Positions 45,134 to 53,299 of a stretch of DNA of 64,000 bases are shown one piece after another (the first letter of the stretch is position 1; every line of letters begins with the position of its first letter). The notes below the pieces were generated by a model that saw only the letters and a list, made by a program, of their open reading frames with translations, made no database searches and was not told the origin of the DNA. This DNA comes from Chloracidobacterium sp. (lineage in GTDB: Bacteria; Acidobacteriota; Blastocatellia; Pyrinomonadales; Pyrinomonadaceae), in NCBI GenBank assembly GCA_015075585.1, contig JABTUB010000001.1, positions 310,001 to 374,000 of the forward strand, given 5' to 3'. The translations under genes and the position numbers were made by a program.

Positions 45134-45562
45134 ATGGCCGATAAACCGACAGTTACCGATATTTTCCGTTTCGCACTCGAACAGCGTAAGTCTAACCCGA
45201 ACGCTTCATATGGCGATCTGAAGTCGCAGATCGTAAGCAAGTACAGTGGCGGCGCATTTCCGGGCAATGCATTTTTGACGATCCCTGAGTATGACAACAT
45301 CGTGCCTGAAGAAGATTGGACCGCAGGCTTGCCTGTCGTGATGCGCGGCATTCAGGGCGAGAATTGGCAGGAGGTTGCCCACGGCATCATCATCAGCCTC
45401 GAACAGATCGAGAACTACCCTAAGCAGTCAGGGCGTGAGGACGACCCGACAAAAGATTGGCGCGACCGTGATGCCGGCATCGAGGACGCCGAAGAAAAGG
45501 TCCTTGAAAAATGGATGCCGGAAGATCTGATGTCGCTCGCAAAACGCAGCTCACATACGTAA
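45134..45562 (+). CDS. Conserved-looking hypothetical protein
   Basis: 142 residues, charged and cytoplasmic by appearance. It contains a short N-terminal helical part (VTDIFRFALEQRKS), a YGDLKSQIVSKYSGGAFPGNAF segment, and an acidic middle with REDDPTKDWRDRDAGIED. No domain recognised. It lies between the thioredoxin-like and RNase Z-like genes, both on the other strand. Confidence 0.55.
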   Translation: MADKPTVTDIFRFALEQRKSNPNASYGDLKSQIVSKYSGGAFPGNAFLTIPEYDNIVPEEDWTAGLPVVMRGIQGENWQEVAHGIIISLEQIENYPKQSGREDDPTKDWRDRDAGIEDAEEKVLEKWMPEDLMSLAKRSSHT

Positions 45563-45578
45563 AGGCCGTTGCGCTCGA

Positions 45579-46349
45579 TCATTGATCTAGCGTGATGCTC
45601 GCTCCGTCCTTTGCCTCGATCACGTTACACGGCGGGTCGAGGCTCCTTATTTCCTCCGCGATATCGACCGCATCCCAATCCGAAAAGAAGTGCGTAAGCA
45701 TCGCCAGCCGCGGCTTCGCCTTGCGTATCAGGAACATCGCCTCCCGCAGTTCAAGGTGTGTGTCGAGCGGCTTGTCCTTAAAGAACGAACATTCGAGGAT
45801 AAAGAGATCGACGCCGGCGGCCATTGCGGCCAAGGCCTCGTCAAAACCCGTGTCCGATGTGAAGGCGATCGTCCGCTCGCCGTTGTCGATGTGTATGGCA
45901 AGGCTCTCTTTGGTGTGCGGCGTCTTTGCGGCAACTGCCTTTACGCCGGGCAAGATCTCGAAGTGTTCGAGCGGCGCTGCCTCAACGATATTTACCGGAA
46001 AATGCTGCTTCAGCAGCCGATAATTCCCTGCTGCATCCATCGCATCGATCAGGCGGCGAAGCCCTGCCGGGCCGAAGATCGTGAGGGCACTTGCGCGCCG
46101 GCTCATTTCAGGAGCATGCTTCATACCGAAGAGCAGCGGTGCAAGCCCGCCGACGTGATCGAGATGGAAGTGCGATATCCAGATGGCATCAAGTGAAGGC
46201 CAATCCGGGCGTTCAGCCCCAAGCCGTGAAATGATCGACGGCGGGCAGTCAAGAAGTATGCTGCCCTTGCCGGTGTCAAGCCAATATCCGCTGCTTGTCC
46301 GCGTCGGGTGCGGAGCCGAAGAGCCTGAGCCGAGAACGGTCAATCGCAT
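45579..46349 (-). CDS. Metallo-beta-lactamase fold hydrolase, RNase Z-like
   Basis: 256 residues from ATG 46349 (MRLTVLGSGSS); an in-frame start further upstream would reach into the Rrf2 gene's promoter and is unlikely. The zinc motif is HFHLDHVGG, with later TPHTKESL, SDTGFDEAL and LTHFF supplying the remaining His/Asp ligands. The first motif GSGSSAPHPTRTSSGYWL is typical of RNase Z/ElaC-type proteins, but the exosite arm of true RNase Z is not clearly present, so the substrate may be other than tRNA. Confidence 0.82.
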   Translation of the reverse strand: MRLTVLGSGSSAPHPTRTSSGYWLDTGKGSILLDCPPSIISRLGAERPDWPSLDAIWISHFHLDHVGGLAPLLFGMKHAPEMSRRASALTIFGPAGLRRLIDAMDAAGNYRLLKQHFPVNIVEAAPLEHFEILPGVKAVAAKTPHTKESLAIHIDNGERTIAFTSDTGFDEALAAMAAGVDLFILECSFFKDKPLDTHLELREAMFLIRKAKPRLAMLTHFFSDWDAVDIAEEIRSLDPPCNVIEAKDGASITLDQ

Positions 46350-46419
46350 ACGGCCGATTGTAGCAGAAAGCCGCCGCGCCGACCGTACCATTCCGGATCG
46401 GAATTTCGAGCGGCAAATC

Positions 46420-46448
46420 TTGACATAAAAGTATGGTTTTGAGATTCT
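46420..46448 (+). promoter_or_regulatory. Promoter of the Rrf2/SUF operon
   Basis: A perfect TTGACA (46420-46425), 17 bp, then GATTCT (46443-46448), a poor -10. It would give a leader of about 40 nt before the ATG at 46492. A palindrome overlaps the -10, as in repressor-controlled promoters. Confidence 0.6.
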
Positions 46449-46452
46449 CAAA
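46438..46452. promoter_or_regulatory. Candidate Rrf2 operator overlapping the SUF promoter
   Basis: TTTGAGA-T-TCTCAAA is a perfect 7-1-7 palindrome directly at the -10 box. Rrf2 proteins bind dyad sites at their own promoters, so this fits a site for the next gene's product. It could not be compared with other operators here. Confidence 0.6.
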
Positions 46453-46491
46453 GTTACGGGAATATCCGAAATTGCTTGCTAAGAGTGGTTT

Positions 46492-46977
46492 ATGAAGATA
46501 TCGGCTCAAGAGGAATACAGCTTGCGGTGCCTGGTGCAACTTGCCGAGTTATCGGCGGGCGAGAGCCTTACACTGCCGCAGATCGCCGAACGCGAGGGCA
46601 TCTCGACCGCCAATGCGGGCAAGCTGATGTGGATGCTGAATAAGGCAGGCTTTGTTCAATCCACGCGAGGAACGAAAGGCGGCTATTTTTTAGCGCGGCC
46701 TGCGGATGAGATCCGACTTAGTGAGATAATAAAGGTGCTCGACGCGGAAACCGTGCATAAGCACTGCTCGAGCTATTCGGGTGTTAAGGATGAGTGCGTA
46801 CACAGCGGTGATTGCGGTATAAGGCCCGTAATTTTGGGGGTTCATGAGCTGGTGGAGAATGCGTTATCACAGATAACGCTGCAGCAGCTCGTAGGCAGTG
46901 AAAAGAGCGTCGATAAGATGTTCCACTCGATCCAAGGCCTCGACCGCCCGATCGATCTTCAGCGTGCCGGTGTATAG
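46492..46977 (+). CDS. Rrf2 family iron-sulfur-type repressor (SufR/IscR-like) of the SUF operon
   Basis: 161 residues. The N-terminal winged helix is SLRCLVQLAEL with TLPQIAEREGISTANAGKLMWML, and the wing ends RGTKGGYFLARP. Cysteines at 92, 102 and 108 (HC...EC....DC) form the three-Cys pattern that binds a 2Fe-2S cluster in IscR-type regulators; a fourth ligand may be a non-Cys residue. It probably reports cluster supply and controls the downstream suf genes and itself through the palindrome at its promoter. Confidence 0.9.
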   Translation: MKISAQEEYSLRCLVQLAELSAGESLTLPQIAEREGISTANAGKLMWMLNKAGFVQSTRGTKGGYFLARPADEIRLSEIIKVLDAETVHKHCSSYSGVKDECVHSGDCGIRPVILGVHELVENALSQITLQQLVGSEKSVDKMFHSIQGLDRPIDLQRAGV

Positions 46978-47031
46978 CGGCATTCGCGCAAGAGGAACGC
47001 GGCCGATACGGTTATCTGTCGAATAAGAATT

Positions 47032-48471
47032 ATGTCAACGGCAACAGAGTTATTAAAAGATCGCGAATATAAGTACGGATTCGTTACGGACATCGAGACC
47101 GAAGTGATCCCGAAAGGGTTATCCGAGGCGACCATACATTTGATCTCGTCCAAGAAGAACGAACCGGAATGGATGCTCGACTTTCGGCTGAAAGCCTATC
47201 GAAGCTGGCTGAAACTGAGCGAACCTTCGCGTTGGCCGAACTTCGAGTATCCGGAGATCGACTTTCAGGATATCGCGTACTACGCCGCACCTCGGCATAA
47301 ACCGAAAAAAGAGTCGATGGATGAGGTCGATCCGAAGCTGATCGAGACCTTTGAAAAGCTGGGCATCCCTCTCAGCGAACAGAAAATGCTGGCAGGCGTT
47401 GCGGTCGATGCCGTGTTCGACTCGGTTTCGGTCGCGACAACGTACAAAGAGAAATTGAAGAAAGCGGGCGTCATCTTCTGCTCATTCTCGGATGCCGTGA
47501 AGGAGTATCCCGAACTTGTGCAGAAATACCTGGGCTCGGTAGTGCCTTACGGCGACAATTTCTACGCGGCGTTGAACTCGGGGGTGTTTTCGGACGGTTC
47601 GTTCGTTTACATTCCTAAAGGCGTTCGCTGCCCGATGGAACTTTCGACGTATTTTCGAATAAATACGCAGGAATCCGGGCAGTTCGAGCGAACGCTTATC
47701 GTTGCCGAAGAAGGCGGTTACGTCGCGTATAACGAAGGCTGCACGGCGCCGCAGTTCGATACGAATCAGCTTCACGCGGCGGTCGTCGAACTCGTTGCGT
47801 TGGATGATGCCGAGATCAAATATTCGACCGTCCAGAATTGGTACGCGGGTGATGAGAACGGCGTCGGCGGCATATTCAATTTTGTTACGAAACGCGGCGC
47901 CTGCCGCGGAAAGAACGCAAAGATCTCATGGACACAGGTCGAGACCGGCTCTGCCATCACGTGGAAATATCCGAGCGTTATCCTGCAGGGCGACAATTCG
48001 ATCGGTGAGTTCTACTCGGTCGCGTTGACCAATGACGCGCAGATCGCCGATACGGGCACCAAGATGATCCACATCGGCAAGAATACACGCTCGACGATTA
48101 TCTCAAAGGGCATTTCTGCGGGACGGTCCAATAATTCGTATCGCGGCCAGGTCAAGGTGATGCCGAAAGCCGAAGGGGCAAGGAATTATACTCAGTGCGA
48201 TTCGATGCTGATCGGCAGCAGCTGCGAGGCGAACACCTTTCCATACATCGAAGTGATGAACAACACTGCCCGTGTTGAGCACGAGGCGACCACTTCAAAG
48301 ATCAGCGAGGACCAGCTCTTCTATCTGCAGCAGCGCGGCATCTCGCAGGAAGACGCCGTCTCGCTCATCATCAACGGCTTCTGCAAGGACGTGTTCCGCG
48401 AGCTGCCGATGGAATATGCCGTTGAGGCACAGAAGTTGCTGGGTCTGAAACTCGAAGGAAGTGTGGGGTAG
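47032..48471 (+). CDS. sufB: Fe-S cluster assembly protein SufB
   Basis: 479 residues, full length. The beta-helix core has [17 protein letters not shown], a long run with [23 protein letters not shown], and the C-terminal [27 protein letters not shown] motif; the Cys in SSCEANT fits the one needed for cluster assembly. It forms the SufBC2D scaffold. After its stop the next core gene, sufC, is 2 kb away, displaced by inserted genes; its last 66 nt recur, changed, at 50224-50289. Confidence 0.96.
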   Translation: MSTATELLKDREYKYGFVTDIETEVIPKGLSEATIHLISSKKNEPEWMLDFRLKAYRSWLKLSEPSRWPNFEYPEIDFQDIAYYAAPRHKPKKESMDEVDPKLIETFEKLGIPLSEQKMLAGVAVDAVFDSVSVATTYKEKLKKAGVIFCSFSDAVKEYPELVQKYLGSVVPYGDNFYAALNSGVFSDGSFVYIPKGVRCPMELSTYFRINTQESGQFERTLIVAEEGGYVAYNEGCTAPQFDTNQLHAAVVELVALDDAEIKYSTVQNWYAGDENGVGGIFNFVTKRGACRGKNAKISWTQVETGSAITWKYPSVILQGDNSIGEFYSVALTNDAQIADTGTKMIHIGKNTRSTIISKGISAGRSNNSYRGQVKVMPKAEGARNYTQCDSMLIGSSCEANTFPYIEVMNNTARVEHEATTSKISEDQLFYLQQRGISQEDAVSLIINGFCKDVFRELPMEYAVEAQKLLGLKLEGSVG

Positions 48472-48527
48472 GCAAACATATGAGTAGTTGTGAGTCTGTA
48501 GTGCTTGAAAGGTTCATACTTAATAAG

Positions 48528-49721
48528 ATGAGACACTTATTGTTACTACCTCTTGTAATACTAACTTTATTAGTTTCCGTCTCGGCTCAAGTCCGAGTTA
48601 CTGGCGTCGTAACATCAGTCGAGAGCGGGGAATTGTTTATTCTTAGCTTAAATAGAAATACAAGTATTCCTATTAAGTTACGTCTGATTGAAACACCAAC
48701 AGATGACCAGGAATTATATGAGGTAGTTAGAGATCACGTTAGCAATTTTTTATTGGGCAAAACTATTACTGTCACAATTACGAGACTAGAGAATAGTTAT
48801 GAGCTGGCTGTAATTTTAGATGGAATTGAAATCAGCAAACAAATGGTTCGTGATGGTGCAGCTTGGTATTTGGACGACGCCACGCTTGATGCAGAAACGC
48901 GTAATGAATTTAGAACTTTAGAAAATCTCGCAAAGTCAGAGAAACGTGGCATATGGGGAGTTGATGGTTTAATTAAGCCCTCAATATTAAGAAAAGCGAT
49001 TGAGGAATCAAAAGATCCGATCACAGACAATGCTGTAGCGCTGATTGCCTGGCAAATGTTAGGGTCGTCGGTTGAAGATGTTTTTGCACCAGAAATATAT
49101 TCCGCGCAATCTGGGTCCTGCTCGGGTCGAGTTGTCGGAGTATCTGACGGCGACACTGTCACTATCCTGAATAACAATAATCAAACAATAAAAGTTAGAC
49201 TCGAAGGAATTGATGCGCCAGAAAAGTCACAATCTTGCGGGATGCGTTCAAAGGAATTTTTATCGGACCAGATTTTTGGCAAAACTGTTAGCTGTGAATC
49301 ACATAAACAAGATCGTTACGGAAGATCGATCGGGAAAATTTCTTTTAACGGACGTGACATAAATAAATCCATGGTCGACAGCGGATTTGCTTGGCATTAT
49401 AAAAATTACGCATCTGAACAATCACAAATTGACCGTGTTTCATATAGCTCCGCGGAATCGTCAGCAAGATCATCTGGTTTGGGAATTTGGGCGACAACCT
49501 GCGACCATACGCCGCCTTGGGAATTCAGAAAAAACAAATTTTTAGCAACTTTTACGGACAATTATTATGATAACTTTGCCTCTCAACTAAGCAGGACTTT
49601 CTATTATTCAAATTCGGGAAGTCCATTGTCATCTGGCAGTGGGCCCGTTCAAGTACGTGGATATTATCGAAGTAATGGCGCCTATGTACAATCGCATACA
49701 CGGAGGTCTCCAAGAAGATAA
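48528..49721 (+). CDS. Secreted protein with two SNase-like (thermonuclease) domains
   Basis: 397 residues from ATG 48528, chosen for its signal peptide (LLLLPLVILTLLVSVSAQ); a start at 48480 is possible. Two staphylococcal-nuclease OB folds follow. The first (about residues 20-150) lacks the second catalytic Arg; the second (about 200-330) has VVGVSDGDTVTI, VRLEGIDAPEKSQ and DRYGRSIGKI, giving the full R-E-R active site, so it should cut DNA and RNA. The tail has PVQVRGYYRSNGAYVQSHTR, a motif often found after such nucleases. The gene is much richer in A/T and in codons such as TTA, ATA and AGA than its neighbours, so it looks transferred. Confidence 0.85.
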   Translation: MRHLLLLPLVILTLLVSVSAQVRVTGVVTSVESGELFILSLNRNTSIPIKLRLIETPTDDQELYEVVRDHVSNFLLGKTITVTITRLENSYELAVILDGIEISKQMVRDGAAWYLDDATLDAETRNEFRTLENLAKSEKRGIWGVDGLIKPSILRKAIEESKDPITDNAVALIAWQMLGSSVEDVFAPEIYSAQSGSCSGRVVGVSDGDTVTILNNNNQTIKVRLEGIDAPEKSQSCGMRSKEFLSDQIFGKTVSCESHKQDRYGRSIGKISFNGRDINKSMVDSGFAWHYKNYASEQSQIDRVSYSSAESSARSSGLGIWATTCDHTPPWEFRKNKFLATFTDNYYDNFASQLSRTFYYSNSGSPLSSGSGPVQVRGYYRSNGAYVQSHTRRSPRR

Positions 49722-49791
49722 ATTATTGGATATTTTAGATTGTTAGGGATTAACAACAAGGAAACGGGGAAAAGTGTGGCTATGAGGACGT

Positions 49792-50001
49792 ATGAATTTA
49801 GCAATTGAACTTGAACAAGAAGATGACGGCCGTTGGATCGCTGAGATCGATGAGCTTGATGGAGTTCTCGTTTATGGCGATACAAAGGAAGAAGCGATTC
49901 GGAACGTAAAAACGCTTGCCCTTCGTGTTATCGCCGATCGACTTGAAAATGGCGAGAATTTGCCCCAACAAGTGGAGAGCCTGATATTTCAAGCAGCATG
50001 A
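49792..50001 (+). CDS. hicB: HicB family antitoxin
   Basis: 69 residues with the HicB partial RNase H-like fold: IELEQEDDGRWIAEIDELDGVLVYGDTKEEAIRNVKTLALRVIADRLENGE. It lacks a DNA-binding tail of the ribbon-helix-helix or helix-turn-helix kind seen in longer HicB, so self-regulation may depend on other factors. It precedes and overlaps hicA by 4 nt (ATGA). Confidence 0.9.
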   Translation: MNLAIELEQEDDGRWIAEIDELDGVLVYGDTKEEAIRNVKTLALRVIADRLENGENLPQQVESLIFQAA

Positions 50002-50210
50002 GTAGCTGGAGATCGGCAAAAGCCAGGCGCGTTTTGGCCGCACTGGAGAGCATCGGCTGGCGCGTCAAACGTCAGAAGGGGTCACACAAAACCCTTTCAC
50101 GAGAGGGCTGGGCGGATTATGTATTTGCGTTTCACGACGGTGATGAGATCGGGTCAAAGATGATGGCCCGCATTGCCAAAAAGACCGGACTAAAACCGGA
50201 AGATGTTTGA
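49998..50210 (+). CDS. hicA: HicA family toxin
   Basis: 70 residues with the double-stranded RNA-binding-like fold of HicA/YcfA: LAALESIGWRVKRQKGSHKTLSREG, where His in GSHKTL is the catalytic residue of the ribosome-linked mRNA interferase, and FAFHDGDEIGSKMMARIAKKTGL. It would halt translation when HicB is lost. The start overlaps hicB, and the stop lies directly before the sufB remnant. Confidence 0.9.
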   Translation: MSSWRSAKARRVLAALESIGWRVKRQKGSHKTLSREGWADYVFAFHDGDEIGSKMMARIAKKTGLKPEDV

Positions 50211-50223
50211 TTTGGCTCGAATG

Positions 50224-50289
50224 CAGATGGAATGCTCTGTCGAAGTTCAGAAATTGCTTGGATTGAAATTCGAAGGAACCGTGGGTTAG
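50224..50289 (+). pseudogene. sufB: Vestigial second copy of the sufB 3' end
   Basis: The frame ending at the TAG at 50287-50289 encodes a 21-residue end matching the last 21 residues of SufB at 15 positions (both end in EG-x-VG after QKLLGLK). At DNA level 49 of 66 bases match 48406-48471, and many of the changes are at third codon positions. No sufB sequence was found before it; HicA ends 13 nt upstream. It is not itself a gene, but the remnant of a sufB end that came from a different copy or a different organism. Confidence 0.8.
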
Positions 50290-50295
50290 ACACTA

Positions 50296-50443
50296 ACCAC
50301 GTAGGCACATAGAACATATAGGATCTTGCTGTGTTTTCTCTGTGACTGTGTGATTAAAAAGAAGCGATGAGAAAACCACATAGAAACATAGACGACATAG
50401 AAAATGAATCCTGAAACTATGCGGCCTATGTGACTGTCTGGTT
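50296..50443. repeat. Degenerate short-unit repeat arrays upstream of sufC
   Basis: Units of about 8-9 bp based on ACATAGA recur at 50376-50402 (CCACATAGA, AACATAGAC, GACATAGAA) and near 50297-50322. The opposite-strand type CTATGTG occurs at 50417-50443 (CTATGCGGC, CTATGTGAC, then TGTCTGG). Together they form inverted arrays without a gene between them. The style is the same as the arrays around the GxxExxY gene at 54495. sufC starts 8 nt after the last unit. Confidence 0.6.
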
Positions 50444-50450
50444 TAAAAAA

Positions 50451-51206
50451 ATGATGTTATTGGAAGTAAAAGACCTGCATGCAGGCATCGAAGGAAAAAA
50501 GATATTGAAAGGCCTGAATCTTCAGGTCAACAAGGGCGAGGTCCACGCCATCATGGGGCCGAACGGTTCGGGCAAGTCAACCTTGTCAAAGGTTCTCGCC
50601 GGCCATCCGTCATACGAGGTTACTTCGGGCGAAGTGCTGTTTGAAGGGCGCAACCTGCTTGAGCTCGATCCGGACGAGCGCGCACGCGAGGGCGTCTTTA
50701 TGGCGTTCCAATATCCGGTCGAGGTGCCGGGCGTTTCAAACTCGCAGTTTCTGCGTCTTGCGTACAACGAAAAGATGAAGCACATCGGCGAGGAGGAGCT
50801 CGACCCGCTCGAATTCAACGATCATCTGAAGGAAAAGGCGAAACTCGTCGAGATGGATCCGCAGTTCTTCAAGCGGTCGGTGAATGAGGGTTTCTCGGGC
50901 GGTGAAAAGAAGCGTAACGAGATACTGCAAATGGCAGTGCTCGAACCAAAGCTTGCGATCCTTGACGAGACCGATTCGGGGCTTGATATTGACGCCCTGC
51001 GCATCGTCGCCGAGGGCGTGAACAAGCTGCGTTCGAGCGAGAATGCCATCATCCTCGTTACGCACTATCAGCGGCTTTTGAATTACATTCAGCCCGATTT
51101 CGTCCATGTACTTGCGGGTGGCAAGATCGTGAAGGAAGGCGGCAAAGATCTTGCTCTCGAACTCGAAGAAAAGGGCTACGATTGGGTGAAAGCAGCCGCA
51201 AAGTAA
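50451..51206 (+). CDS. sufC: Fe-S cluster assembly ATPase SufC
   Basis: 251 residues from ATG 50451 (a second ATG follows directly). ABC ATPase motifs: Walker [10 protein letters not shown], the Q-loop [13 protein letters not shown], the signature [10 protein letters not shown], and Walker [13 protein letters not shown]. SufC is the ATPase of the SufBC2D scaffold. The bases before the start are A-rich and lack a good ribosome site; the repeat array lies directly upstream and may have replaced the original. Confidence 0.96.
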   Translation: MMLLEVKDLHAGIEGKKILKGLNLQVNKGEVHAIMGPNGSGKSTLSKVLAGHPSYEVTSGEVLFEGRNLLELDPDERAREGVFMAFQYPVEVPGVSNSQFLRLAYNEKMKHIGEEELDPLEFNDHLKEKAKLVEMDPQFFKRSVNEGFSGGEKKRNEILQMAVLEPKLAILDETDSGLDIDALRIVAEGVNKLRSSENAIILVTHYQRLLNYIQPDFVHVLAGGKIVKEGGKDLALELEEKGYDWVKAAAK

Positions 51207-51207
51207 A

Positions 51208-53295
51208 GTGGCCGCAGCTTCGACAAAACAGAACGGCAGTCAGGTGATCGTCGCTATTTGGGCGGCGGTTCTGCTTACCGTTTTTATTGCATTTCGAAGT
51301 ACCGATCTGCTAAAGCTGCCGATGCTCTTGGGCGGCCTCGGCGGCGGTGAGGTGTTCGGTGCGGCGTTCGTCGATACATTGATCGGTGCGGCGGCCGCAG
51401 GTGCCGTTCTCTTATCGTGGTTCGGCCTCGGCTCGCTCACTGCCAAATTGATCCGGGCCGAACGGCGCGAGAACGATTCGCATGTTCTCGAACTTGTACG
51501 TTCGACGGCCGTCGGTTCGATCCTCTGGTCGCTTATATGGTTCTTTCTCGGCATTGCCGGCCTTTACACCAAAACGGCGGCGGTAACGGCGATGGCGCTT
51601 GGTATCGCATTATGTGTTTTCGGGGCGCTTCGCCTGCGTGAAGCACGCAATGAGAGCCGAACACCGGATGCAGCTTCGGGTGTTGACCGGCTGCTGATCT
51701 TGCTTGTCGGGTTCGTTCTGTTGATCGCGTTCGTCGCGGCACTTGCGCCGCCGACCGCAAAGGACACGCTGCTCTACCACTTCGCTCTGCCAAAGGCCTA
51801 CATCGCGCAGGGCGGCAACGGCTTTGTCGAGGGCAACATCGCGAGCTACCTTGCCCTCGGCGGCGAGATGCATTTCGTCTGGGCGATGCTGCTCGGCGGC
51901 GTTTACAGCGTGCGTGCGGGTGAGGCTGCCGCGGGCGTGACGGCGTTCCTTTTTTTGCCGCTGCTGCTTGCGGCCGTTTTCGGGTGGGCACGCGAGGCAA
52001 ATGTGTCGCGTCGTTGGTCGCTGCTTGCGGTACTCATCGTCGCAGGGATACCGTCGGCGTACTTCGCGGCATCGAGCGGATATACGGATATTGCTCTGGC
52101 TCTGTATGTAACGCTCGGCATCTATTCACTGCTTCGATGGCTGGACGGCGGCGAGCATCGCCAGCTTGTCTATCTTGCGATATGCCTGGGCGGATCCCTT
52201 GCGATCAAACTTACGACGATATTCGTAATAGCAGCCATCGTCCTCATCGCATTGCTTCGGCTTCGGCAGGTGCAGAATTCGGCGCGGATGCTTGGATCGC
52301 TTTGCCTAAGCCTTGTGCTTGCCGGCGTGCTTGCTTCGCCGTGGTATCTGCGAACGTGGCAGGCAACAGGTTCGCCGCTTTTTCCTTTTTATTTGAGCAT
52401 TTGGAAAGGTGCGGCTCCGGGCTGGGATGTCGAACGGTCGAATCTTTTTCAGGCGATGAACGCTCAATACGGCGGCGTCGATCGCGCACCGGTGAATTAT
52501 CTGCTCGCACCGCTTCGTCTTTCACTTGCCGCTCAGCCGGAAGATGCAGATCTGTACGACGGCGTGCTTGGTGCAGCGTTCCTGATCGGCCTGCCGCTCA
52601 TTTGGTTCGGCCTTCGCCGAAAGAACTCAACGGTCGCGACGCTTACCGGCATTTCAGGGATCTACTTTCTGTTCTGGCTTTTTTCGAGCGAGCAGATCAG
52701 GTATCTCCTGCCGATCGTCCCGCTGCTTGCGGTCGCAGTCGCGGCTTCGGCAGATAGTTCGGAGGAGAAAGGCGCCGAAAAAGCGTGGTATTACGCGCTC
52801 GCGTTCGCTTGCCTTTTGGGCATCGGAACGTCGCTCGCATGGTTCGCTATGCGTTCGCCGATGCGTGTGGTGCTCGGCGGCGAGACACGCGATGAGTATT
52901 TGGCACGGATGATCGATCATTACCCGTATTACCAGGTCGTTAACAGCGAAACGCCGCAAAATGCAGCCATCTGGCTGATCGATATGCGACGCGACACATA
53001 CAATATCGAACGCCGTGCGGTCTCGGATTATTTATTTGAAGATCATACGCTGAAAGAGATTCTTTGGAGGTCGCAGAACATAGATGATCTGCGGCGCAAT
53101 GCCGCTGCGCTAAAGGTCGATTACATACTTGCACGCCACGATTTTCTTTTCGGCTACGACATCTCTCCGCTCGTCGATGACAAGCGGCCGCGTGCCGAGA
53201 ATGACGCAAAGCTTTCAATGGCGAAAGCCTTCCTGCTCGATCCGATGCGAGTGATCAAGCAGGACAAAAAATTTAGTTTGGTAAAGGTTAATTAG
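51208..53295 (+). CDS. Polytopic membrane glycosyltransferase-like protein (GT-C / GT39 type)
   Basis: 695 residues from a GTG just after the sufC stop (TAAA-GTG). It has about 12 membrane helices and a cytoplasmic or periplasmic C-terminal domain of about 150 residues. After the first helices, ALAPPTAKDTLLYHFALPKAYI is the first periplasmic loop, whose Asp-containing D-x-L-x-Y-H is like that of dolichol-phosphate-mannose-type enzymes, and the pattern EQIRYLLPIVPLL recalls ArnT/PMT proteins. It would use a lipid-linked sugar. It is in the SUF operon with no visible link to iron-sulfur work. Confidence 0.7.
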   Translation: MAAASTKQNGSQVIVAIWAAVLLTVFIAFRSTDLLKLPMLLGGLGGGEVFGAAFVDTLIGAAAAGAVLLSWFGLGSLTAKLIRAERRENDSHVLELVRSTAVGSILWSLIWFFLGIAGLYTKTAAVTAMALGIALCVFGALRLREARNESRTPDAASGVDRLLILLVGFVLLIAFVAALAPPTAKDTLLYHFALPKAYIAQGGNGFVEGNIASYLALGGEMHFVWAMLLGGVYSVRAGEAAAGVTAFLFLPLLLAAVFGWAREANVSRRWSLLAVLIVAGIPSAYFAASSGYTDIALALYVTLGIYSLLRWLDGGEHRQLVYLAICLGGSLAIKLTTIFVIAAIVLIALLRLRQVQNSARMLGSLCLSLVLAGVLASPWYLRTWQATGSPLFPFYLSIWKGAAPGWDVERSNLFQAMNAQYGGVDRAPVNYLLAPLRLSLAAQPEDADLYDGVLGAAFLIGLPLIWFGLRRKNSTVATLTGISGIYFLFWLFSSEQIRYLLPIVPLLAVAVAASADSSEEKGAEKAWYYALAFACLLGIGTSLAWFAMRSPMRVVLGGETRDEYLARMIDHYPYYQVVNSETPQNAAIWLIDMRRDTYNIERRAVSDYLFEDHTLKEILWRSQNIDDLRRNAAALKVDYILARHDFLFGYDISPLVDDKRPRAENDAKLSMAKAFLLDPMRVIKQDKKFSLVKVN

Positions 53296-53299
53296 AGCA

